Positions 1 to 5,587 of a stretch of DNA of 6,358 nt are shown one piece after another. The stretch spans positions 1 through 6,358 of the forward strand of contig CANEXR010000168.1 in assembly GCA_947443815.1 (NCBI GenBank). Direction: 5' to 3'. Below the pieces are notes generated by a model, which was not told where the DNA came from, did not search any database, and saw only the letters and a list, made by a program, of their open reading frames with translations. The stretch is from Flavobacteriaceae bacterium. GTDB taxonomy: Bacteria; Bacteroidota; Bacteroidia; Flavobacteriales; Flavobacteriaceae. The translations under genes were made by a program, and so were the position numbers. Numbering within the stretch: position 1 is the stretch's first letter; each line of letters begins with the position of its first letter.

Positions 1-608
1 CAATGACACTTCGCGAAACAGACTTGGTCATTAATGAAGGACTTACTATTTCAGGAAAGAGTATGAGAGAACATTTAGAAGCTATAAATCATCAAGAAGC
101 AATTGCTTTTATAAAAGATTTGATGCAAAGAAATTCTTCATTGAATGAGCGAGAAGTGTTGTCAATTCATAATCTTATTTTGAGAGGTATAATTCCTGAG
201 GATGCTGGGCGTTATAGAAAAGTCCAAGTAATGATTAAAGGAAGTAGTCATATGCCACCACAGCCATACCTAGTTGCAAAGGAAATGGAAGATTTTTTTA
301 TATGGTATGAAACCAATAAAAACAAATTACATCCTATTGTTTTGGCTGCCGAAATGCACGAACGCATTGTCACTATTCATCCATTTATTGATGGCAATGG
401 AAGAACATCTCGCTTGGTTATGAATCTTATTTTATTACAAAATGGATATATTATTGCAAATATTAAAGGTGATTATGACAGTCGAATGCAATATTACCAG
501 GCACTAGAGACAGCACAAACTAAAAATAATAAAGAGGACTTTATTCTTTTTATTGCTCAAATCGAGAAAGAAAGTTTGGAACGTTACATTGGAATTATTG
601 GTCAATAA
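1..608 (+). CDS. Fic-domain protein (probable AMP transferase), 5' end missing
   Basis: C-terminal 201 residues of a Fic-family protein, a family that usually transfers AMP from ATP to a hydroxyl side chain of a target protein. Numbering from the Met at base 3, the Fic core HPFIDGNGR lies at residues 126-134, with catalytic H126, Mg-binding D130, phosphate-binding N132 and R134, and R137 just after. Residues 74-90 (ending PPQPYLV) look like the flap that positions the target. All core residues are present, so the enzyme looks competent. The Met at base 3 is probably internal: bases 1-2 (CA) continue the frame, and the segment beginning TLRETDLVI normally follows the inhibitory helix (S/T-x-x-x-E-G/N) in class II Fic proteins. 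I infer roughly 60-80 residues are missing. The target is unknown, and no antitoxin-like partner is visible downstream. The gene converges on pcm across a shared terminator. Confidence 0.9.
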   Translation, partial: MTLRETDLVINEGLTISGKSMREHLEAINHQEAIAFIKDLMQRNSSLNEREVLSIHNLILRGIIPEDAGRYRKVQVMIKGSSHMPPQPYLVAKEMEDFFIWYETNKNKLHPIVLAAEMHERIVTIHPFIDGNGRTSRLVMNLILLQNGYIIANIKGDYDSRMQYYQALETAQTKNNKEDFILFIAQIEKESLERYIGIIGQ

Positions 609-636
609 TTGGCTGAAAATTTCTTTTTGATATATT

Positions 637-685
637 AAAAAAGCCATAAATTATTACGCTTAATGGGTAATATTTATGGCTTTTT
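637..685. terminator. Bidirectional intrinsic terminator between the Fic gene and pcm
   Basis: A perfect 14-bp inverted repeat (AAAAAGCCATAAAT at 638-651, its complement at 672-685) continues inward as 5 bp (653-657 with 667-671) after a one-base bulge at 652. The loop is 9 nt (658-666). The outer arm gives a U-run on either strand, so it can end the rightward Fic transcript and the leftward pcm transcript, whose stop codon is 17 bases away. Its position between convergent genes fits this role. Confidence 0.9.
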
Positions 686-702
686 ATATAAATAGATTTT
701 TT

Positions 703-1344
703 TTAATTTTTATCTTCTAATAATGGTACAAAACGAAATTCTCCAAATTCGTGTTTTTCAAATTGGGTTTCGTTTTTTCGTATTAAAACTGTCATAATTT
801 GAATATCCTCTCCTAATGGAATAACTAATCGGCCTCCAATCTTTAGTTGTGCCATCAATGGTTTAGGAATAATTGGTGCTCCTGCGGTAACTATAATACC
901 ATCAAATGGGGCGTAACTTGGTAATCCTTTATAACCATCTCCAAAAGAAAGATGTTTGGGGCGAATTGCTAATTTTGGAAACAAAGCTGCTGTTTTTTTA
1001 AACAGTTCATTTTGGCGTTCAACACTATAAACCTTGGCTCCCATTGTACATAAAACAGCGGTTTGATATCCTGACCCTGTTCCAATTTCTAATATTTTGT
1101 GTTCTTTTTTTACTTCTAATAATTGGGATTGAAATGCTACAGTATAGGGTTGAGAAATAGTTTGTCCTGCTCCAATTGGAAAAGCTTTGTCTTGGTATGC
1201 ATAATCTTCAAAACTTGAATCCAAAAACAGGTGTCTTGGGATTTTACTAATTGCCTCTAAAACAATTTTATCTGTGATTCCCTTTTGCTGCAAGGTACTT
1301 ACTAACTGATTTCTAAGTCCTTGATGTTTGCCTGTATCTTTCAA
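703..1344 (-). CDS. pcm: Protein-L-isoaspartate O-methyltransferase
   Basis: A 213-residue cytoplasmic enzyme that methylates L-isoaspartyl residues in aged proteins using S-adenosylmethionine, starting their conversion back to aspartate. The family signature GQTISQPYTVAFQSQLL is at residues 60-76, and S64 matches the conserved active-site serine position. SAM-binding motif I, ILEIGTGSGYQ, is at 84-94. E109 in YSVER fits the ribose-binding acid at the end of strand 2. GDGYKGL and DGIIVTAGAP (135-157) are the post-motif region, and RLVIPLG (172-178) is a late conserved strand. The length is normal for bacterial Pcm. The start codon is TTG: the frame has no ATG between it and an in-frame stop at 1375-1377, and KHQGLRNQLV is the expected N-terminus. 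It is transcribed divergently from the oxidoreductase gene; I could not identify its promoter. Confidence 0.95.
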   Translation of the reverse strand: MKDTGKHQGLRNQLVSTLQQKGITDKIVLEAISKIPRHLFLDSSFEDYAYQDKAFPIGAGQTISQPYTVAFQSQLLEVKKEHKILEIGTGSGYQTAVLCTMGAKVYSVERQNELFKKTAALFPKLAIRPKHLSFGDGYKGLPSYAPFDGIIVTAGAPIIPKPLMAQLKIGGRLVIPLGEDIQIMTVLIRKNETQFEKHEFGEFRFVPLLEDKN

Positions 1345-1378
1345 AATTTGATATTTTATTTTGGTAAAAATAAACTAA

Positions 1379-1396
1379 AAATTCAAATTCCAAATT
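1379..1396. repeat. AAATTC-type short tandem repeat in the divergent intergenic region
   Basis: Two adjacent copies of AAATTC (1379-1384 and 1385-1390) are followed by CAAATT. TCCAAATT at 1389-1396 is the exact reverse complement of AATTTGGA at 1446-1453, so the two could pair across about 50 bases. As I recall, similar AAATTCCAAATT strings are scattered between genes in flavobacterial genomes. Function unknown; such AT-rich words can arise by chance. Confidence 0.4.
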
Positions 1397-1463
1397 AAAA
1401 TAAAAGTCAATTTACGAGTGAACTATTTTTTAAAATGAAGTTCAGAATTTGGATTTTTAAAAA

Positions 1464-1493
1464 TTGGAAATTCTTATTTTATTGCTATTTTTG
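1464..1493 (+). promoter_or_regulatory. Bacteroidota-type promoter for the Gfo/Idh/MocA gene
   Basis: TATTTTTG at 1486-1493 matches the -7 consensus TAnnTTTG used by the primary sigma factor of Bacteroidota. TTG at 1464-1466 matches the -33 element, with 19 bases between them, inside the known spacing range. Transcription would begin near 1500, about 10 bases before the ATG at 1510, giving a very short leader. This also argues that the gene does not start at the in-frame ATG at 1435, which lies upstream of the promoter. Confidence 0.65.
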
Positions 1494-1509
1494 TAGAAAT
1501 AACATCATT

Positions 1510-2475
1510 ATGCTGAAAATTGGAGTATTAGGTGCGGGTCATCTAGGTAAAATACATTTACGTTTATTGCAACAATCTGAAAAATATGAATTAGTTGGTT
1601 TTTATGATCCAAATCAAGAAAACGCGGAAAAGGTTTCTAAAGAATTTGGGTATAAACATTTTAGCACTATTGCTACACTTATTCATGCCGTTGATGTAAT
1701 AGATATTGTTACGCCAACACTTTCACATTATAAATGTGCTAAAGTTGCTATAAAATCTGGTAAGCATGTTTTTATAGAAAAGCCTATTTCGAATACTGTT
1801 GAAGAAGCGGAAGAAATTATTGCTTTAGCCAAAGAGTATAACGTAAAAGGACAAGTTGGTCACGTAGAACGATTCAATCCTGCCTTTATTGCTACGAAAA
1901 ATATGATTGAAAACCCGATGTTTATTGAATGTCATCGTTTAGCAGAATTTAATCCCCGGGGTACTGATGTGCCAGTTGTACTCGACTTAATGATTCATGA
2001 TATTGATGCTATTTTAAGTGTTGTAAAATCTAAAGTGAAAAATATAAATGCAAGCGGCGTTTCCGTTATTAGTGATACTCCAGATATTGCAAATGCCCGA
2101 ATTGAATTTGAGAATGGTTGTGTTGCCAATTTAACAGCCAGTAGAATTTCGATGAAAAACATGCGTAAAACTCGATTTTTTCAGAAAGATGCTTACATTT
2201 CCGTTGATTTTCTTGAGAAAAAATGTGAGGTTGTCAAAATGAAAGATGCACCAGAAATTCCAGGAGATTTTGATATGATTTTGCAAAATGCAGAAGGTGT
2301 AAAAAAACAAATCTACTTCTCTAATCCCAATGTTGAACAAAATAACGCTATTCTTGATGAATTAGATTCTTTTGCTGATGCTATAAACAATGATACAGAT
2401 ACGGTTGTAACTTTAGAACAAGCGACTGATGCTTTAAAAGTGGCTTATCAAATTATTGATTGTTTTAAAAAATAA
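1510..2475 (+). CDS. Gfo/Idh/MocA-family NAD(P)-dependent oxidoreductase
   Basis: A 321-residue dehydrogenase of the glucose-fructose oxidoreductase/inositol dehydrogenase family, probably acting on a sugar or nucleotide sugar in the cytoplasm. The N-terminal Rossmann fold carries GAGHLG at residues 8-13, with D33 ending strand 2. The family EKP motif is at 90-92, with K91 the expected catalytic lysine. GHVERFNPA (117-125) and LDLMIHDIDAI (158-168) supply the substrate-site region, with H163 and D164 in the usual places. I chose the ATG at 1510. The frame also has an ATG at 1435, but its 25 extra residues are aromatic and repeat-derived, lie upstream of a good promoter, and would push the nucleotide-binding strand away from the N-terminus. 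The GHVERFNP segment recalls UDP-N-acetylglucosamine 3-dehydrogenases (GnnA), but no partner aminotransferase is nearby, so the substrate stays open. An inverted repeat separates it from hbd. Confidence 0.9.
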   Translation: MLKIGVLGAGHLGKIHLRLLQQSEKYELVGFYDPNQENAEKVSKEFGYKHFSTIATLIHAVDVIDIVTPTLSHYKCAKVAIKSGKHVFIEKPISNTVEEAEEIIALAKEYNVKGQVGHVERFNPAFIATKNMIENPMFIECHRLAEFNPRGTDVPVVLDLMIHDIDAILSVVKSKVKNINASGVSVISDTPDIANARIEFENGCVANLTASRISMKNMRKTRFFQKDAYISVDFLEKKCEVVKMKDAPEIPGDFDMILQNAEGVKKQIYFSNPNVEQNNAILDELDSFADAINNDTDTVVTLEQATDALKVAYQIIDCFKK

Positions 2476-2493
2476 ATTAAAAAAAACAGTCTG

Positions 2494-2540
2494 AAGTTTA
2501 AGGTTTAAAGTTCTGTTATGAAACTTTAAATCTTAAACTT
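2494..2540. repeat. 19-bp inverted repeat between the oxidoreductase gene and hbd
   Basis: AAGTTTAAGGTTTAAAGTT (2494-2512) and AACTTTAAATCTTAAACTT (2522-2540) are reverse complements except at one position, which would be a G-U pair in RNA. The loop is 9 nt (2513-2521). The right arm runs into TTTTT (2539-2543), so it may act as a weak AT-only terminator or attenuator after the oxidoreductase gene. The arms are built from the word GTTTAAAG, which I recall as a common intergenic repeat in flavobacteria. No promoter of the TAnnTTTG type is visible between it and hbd. Confidence 0.7.
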
Positions 2541-2543
2541 TTT

Positions 2544-2553
2544 AACTTTAAAC
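2544..2553. repeat. Third half-copy of the GTTTAAAGTT repeat
   Basis: AACTTTAAAC is the exact reverse complement of 2503-2512, the inner half of the left arm of the inverted repeat, and matches 2522-2531 of the right arm in 9 of 10 bases. The left arm could therefore pair with either copy. It ends nine bases before the hbd start codon. Confidence 0.5.
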
Positions 2554-2562
2554 TAAAATATA

Positions 2563-3450
2563 ATGAAAATAATAGCTGTAATCGGTGCAGGGACAATGGG
2601 AAATGGAATTGCGCATACATTTGCCCAAAGTGGGTTTACCGTAAAATTGATTGATGTTTCTGAAAAATCTTTGGATAAAGGAATGGCTACTATTGCGGCA
2701 AATTTAGACCGAATGCTAACCAAAGGAACTATTACAAAAGAAGATGTAGCAAAAACGATTACTAATATTATTACTTATACTGATATTAAAGATGGTGTGG
2801 TAGGCGCTGATTTAGTTGTTGAAGCTGCTACCGAAAATGTAGCCTTAAAACTAGATATTTTTAAACAATTAAACGATGCTTGCGCTCACAATACTATTTT
2901 AGCAACCAATACTTCATCCATTTCTATTACTCAAATCGGAGCAGTAGTTGCACATCCTGAACGCGTTATAGGAATGCATTTTATGAATCCAGTTCCAATT
3001 ATGAAATTAGTAGAAATCATTCGTGGCTATAACACTAGCGATGAAGTCACTCAGATTATAATGGAAGTTGCTGAAAAATTAGGAAAAACACCAGTAGAAG
3101 TTAACGATTATCCTGGTTTTGTTGCTAATAGAATTTTGATGCCTATGATTAATGAAGCCATCGAAACCTTATATAATAAAGTAGCAGGAGTTTATGAAAT
3201 TGATACCGTAATGAAATTAGGTATGGGACATCCGATGGGACCTTTACAACTAGCAGATTTTATAGGTTTAGATGTATGCTTAGCCATTCTGAATGTAATG
3301 TATGATGGATTCAAAAATCCAAAATATGCTCCTTGCCCACTATTAGTAAACATGGTTAGAGCAGGAAAATTAGGTGTGAAATCTAATGAAGGTTTCTACG
3401 ACTATACTGAAAGTAAAAAAGCAGAAAAAATAGCCAAACAGTTTGTTTAA
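2563..3450 (+). CDS. hbd: 3-hydroxybutyryl-CoA dehydrogenase
   Basis: A 295-residue enzyme interconverting acetoacetyl-CoA and 3-hydroxybutyryl-CoA with NAD(P)H, in short-chain acyl-CoA metabolism. The N-terminal Rossmann domain has GAGTMG at residues 8-13 and D31 at the end of strand 2. The catalytic set of the 3-hydroxyacyl-CoA dehydrogenase family is present: S118 in ATNTSS, H139 in GMHFMNP, E151 and N189 in PGFVANR. The C-terminal helical domain includes GMGHPMGPLQLADFIGLD (220-237) and the closing LGVKSNEGFYDY (270-281). Length is normal for the single-domain bacterial enzyme (about 280-300), with no crotonase domain as in FadB. No thiolase or crotonase gene is adjacent, so the direction of flux cannot be judged, and a role in degradation (PaaH-like) is equally possible. 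The A/T-rich leader has no Shine-Dalgarno sequence. yggS follows after 30 bp. Confidence 0.93.
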   Translation: MKIIAVIGAGTMGNGIAHTFAQSGFTVKLIDVSEKSLDKGMATIAANLDRMLTKGTITKEDVAKTITNIITYTDIKDGVVGADLVVEAATENVALKLDIFKQLNDACAHNTILATNTSSISITQIGAVVAHPERVIGMHFMNPVPIMKLVEIIRGYNTSDEVTQIIMEVAEKLGKTPVEVNDYPGFVANRILMPMINEAIETLYNKVAGVYEIDTVMKLGMGHPMGPLQLADFIGLDVCLAILNVMYDGFKNPKYAPCPLLVNMVRAGKLGVKSNEGFYDYTESKKAEKIAKQFV

Positions 3451-3480
3451 AAAAATTGAATAATAAAAGCCCATCGATAA

Positions 3481-4140
3481 ATGTCTATATCGCAAAACCT
3501 ACTCCGCATAAAATCCTCTCTACCCGAGGAAGTAACACTTGTTGCTGTATCCAAAACAAAACCAATATCGGATTTGATGGAAGCTTATGAAGTTGGGCAA
3601 CGCATTTTTGGAGAAAATAAAATCCAAGAAATGGCCGAAAAATGGGAACTAATGCCAAAGGATATTCAGTGGCACATGATTGGACATGTTCAAACGAATA
3701 AAGTCAAATTCATGGCTCCTTTTGTACATTTGATTCATGGAGTGGATAGTCTAAAATTGTTAGAAGAAATCAATAAACAGGCTTTAAAAAACAATAGAAT
3801 TATTGATTGCTTGCTTCAAATTCATATTGCTGAAGAAGAAACTAAATTTGGTCTTGACCAAGACGAACTCAATGTTCTCCTAGCCTCCCCTACATTTCAG
3901 AAAATGAAAAATATTCGTGTTGTAGGGTTAATGGGAATGGCTACTTTTACCAATGTGCAAAATCAGATTAAAAAAGAATTTGCATATTTGAAATCAATTT
4001 TTGACGATTTGCAACCGCTAAATATTGAACAATGTCAATTGAGCACACTCTCGATGGGGATGTCCGGCGATTATCAATTAGCTATTGCATGCGGAAGTAC
4101 AATGGTTCGCATAGGAAGTAGTATCTTTGGGGGGCGATAA
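3481..4140 (+). CDS. yggS: YggS/PLPBP family pyridoxal phosphate homeostasis protein
   Basis: A 219-residue PLP-binding protein of the YggS/PROSC (PLPBP) family. It has the fold of the alanine racemase N-terminal barrel but no known enzymatic activity, and it buffers PLP and affects amino-acid and keto-acid balance. The PLP Schiff-base lysine is K25 in LVAVSKTKP. Other family motifs are FGENKIQE (43-50), WHMIGHVQTNK (64-74), the GLMGMA strand (149-154), LSMGMSGDYQLAI (190-202) and the phosphate-binding GSTMVRIGSSIFG (205-217). Length is slightly below the common 225-235, with a short N-terminus that is normal in this phylum. It follows hbd by 30 bp and precedes the nuclease gene by 60 bp on the same strand, so cotranscription is likely though the functions are unrelated. 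Confidence 0.95.
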   Translation: MSISQNLLRIKSSLPEEVTLVAVSKTKPISDLMEAYEVGQRIFGENKIQEMAEKWELMPKDIQWHMIGHVQTNKVKFMAPFVHLIHGVDSLKLLEEINKQALKNNRIIDCLLQIHIAEEETKFGLDQDELNVLLASPTFQKMKNIRVVGLMGMATFTNVQNQIKKEFAYLKSIFDDLQPLNIEQCQLSTLSMGMSGDYQLAIACGSTMVRIGSSIFGGR

Positions 4141-4200
4141 TCTTTTTTTATTAAAGATTTTGAAAACTAATATTATAAACTGAACCCTGAATACCGTAAT

Positions 4201-5562
4201 TTGTACGCAATACTCGACATAGAAACCACTGGTGGACAATTCAACGAAGAAGGAATCACCGAAATAGCCATCTACAAGTTTGATGGACATGAAGTTGTGG
4301 ATCAATTTATCAGTTTGATTAATCCTGAAATTCCAATTCAGCCGTTTGTTGTAAAATTGACAGGAATAAATAACGCTATGTTACGTTCAGCACCTAAATT
4401 TTTTGAGGTTGCCAAACGCATTATCGAAATGACAAATGATTGTGTTATTGTAGCTCATAATGCTACGTTTGATTATCGAATTCTACGTACAGAATTTAGA
4501 CGTTTGGGCTATGATTTTCAAGCTAAAACGCTTTGTACCGTTGAGCTTTCAAAAAAATTAATACCAGAACAACCTTCTTATAGTCTTGGAAAATTAGTTC
4601 GTGCCTTAGGAATTCCTATGGCAGACAGACATAGAGCTAGTGGTGATGCAATGGCTACAACAAAGTTATTTAAAATGCTTTTGGAAAAAGATTTGACAAA
4701 AGAAATCGTAAAAGACTTTATTAAACTCGAAGTTGAAAAAGGAATTTCTCCTAAATTATTGGATATTGTAGAACGTTTGCCTTCAAGAACGGGAATTTAT
4801 TACATCCATGACGAAAAAGGTAACCTCATCTATATTGGCAAAAGCAGGAATATAAAAACACGAATCACCCAGCATTTTACGGGAGTTTCTACCAAATGCA
4901 AAAAAATACAAACCCAAGTATTTGCTGTGACACATGAAGAAACTGGTAGTGAATTAATCGCTCTTTTGAAAGAAAGTGAAGAAATAAAAATTAACAAACC
5001 CATTCTTAATAGAGCGCAACGCAAAAGTATTTTTCAATGGGCATTGTACGTAGAAAAAGATGAAAACGGGTATCTTAATTTAAGCCTTCAAAAAGCAGAT
5101 GGTAGAAAAAAAGAAATAACTTCATTTACAACATTGCAAGAAGGAAAAAATGCATTATTCCGAATTACATCTGACTACCATTTATGCCAAAAACTTACAG
5201 GATTATATCAAACAAAGAAAGAATGTTTTCAATATAAAATAAAAGAATGTGATGGTGCTTGTATAGGAAAAATAAATGCAGATGAATACAACAAACGGGT
5301 ACAGGAATTCATTAATAAAAATAGTTTTGAAAATCAAAATATGATTCTTGTGGACCGCGGAAGAACTATTAATGAACGTTCCGCTGTATTGATAGAAAAT
5401 GGAATTTATAAAGGCTATACTTTTTATGATTTGAACTATCAAATAACCAATATTGAAGTTCTTAAGAACATAATTATTCCGATGCAAAATAATCGGGATA
5501 CTAAAAATATTATTCAGAGTCAATTACGAAAAAGTAAGACTATAAAAGTAATCCCATTTTAA
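4201..5562 (+). CDS. DEDDh 3'-5' exonuclease fused to a UvrC-like GIY-YIG nuclease
   Basis: A 453-residue two-nuclease protein. Residues 1-165 form a DnaQ-like DEDDh exonuclease: D6 and E8 in LDIETTG (Exo I), D91 in AHNATFD (Exo II), H144 and D149 in HRASGDA (Exo III). Residues about 196-272 form a GIY-YIG domain like UvrC and Cho: GIY at 198-200, YIG at 211-213, K214, R221 at the catalytic arginine position, and E251 in TGSELIALL as likely metal ligand. Four cysteines follow, C329, C342, C350 and C354, in the region that follows the GIY-YIG domain in UvrC. The last 100 residues have no motif I recognise. A similar fusion is known in mycobacteria (Rv2191). It may trim or incise damaged DNA, but it is not the replicative epsilon subunit, despite common naming. 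The start is TTG: the frame has no ATG back to a stop at 4168-4170, and YAILDIETTG is the expected N-terminus. miaA begins 25 bp downstream. Confidence 0.92.
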   Translation: MYAILDIETTGGQFNEEGITEIAIYKFDGHEVVDQFISLINPEIPIQPFVVKLTGINNAMLRSAPKFFEVAKRIIEMTNDCVIVAHNATFDYRILRTEFRRLGYDFQAKTLCTVELSKKLIPEQPSYSLGKLVRALGIPMADRHRASGDAMATTKLFKMLLEKDLTKEIVKDFIKLEVEKGISPKLLDIVERLPSRTGIYYIHDEKGNLIYIGKSRNIKTRITQHFTGVSTKCKKIQTQVFAVTHEETGSELIALLKESEEIKINKPILNRAQRKSIFQWALYVEKDENGYLNLSLQKADGRKKEITSFTTLQEGKNALFRITSDYHLCQKLTGLYQTKKECFQYKIKECDGACIGKINADEYNKRVQEFINKNSFENQNMILVDRGRTINERSAVLIENGIYKGYTFYDLNYQITNIEVLKNIIIPMQNNRDTKNIIQSQLRKSKTIKVIPF

Positions 5563-5587
5563 TGTTTCTTGATTTTAGACCCTAAGA

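Noticed and set aside
1..608. Fic toxin with an antitoxin (FicT/FicA or Doc/Phd pair)
   Set aside because: No small antitoxin-like frame is present downstream, and the gene type suggests an internal inhibitory motif. An upstream partner cannot be excluded because the window ends there.
1345..1460. Promoter for pcm on the minus strand
   Set aside because: Several T-rich words resemble parts of the -7 and -33 elements, but none combine a good match with correct spacing.
1445..1473. Hairpin GAATTT...AAATTC upstream of the oxidoreductase gene
   Set aside because: The outer six and inner A/T bases pair, but the middle GG/GG cannot, so it is probably a by-product of AT-rich composition overlapping the promoter.
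2131..2340. Open frame on the minus strand inside the oxidoreductase gene
   Set aside because: Lies fully antisense to a well-supported gene, and its translation shows no recognisable motif. Similar antisense frames at 4078-4305, 4830-5024, 5203-5523 and 5943-6125 were rejected for the same reason.
4139..4159. Possible terminator after yggS (AATCTTT, 7-nt loop, AAAGATT)
   Set aside because: The stem is only 7 bp and almost all A-U, without a convincing T-run after it, and the next gene follows closely on the same strand. Too weak to call.
4141..4200. Separate promoter for the exonuclease-GIY-YIG gene
   Set aside because: No TAnnTTTG element with a TTG at proper spacing. The nearest words (GATTTTG at 4156-4162, TAATTTG at 4197-4203) do not fit the consensus, and the second overlaps the start codon.
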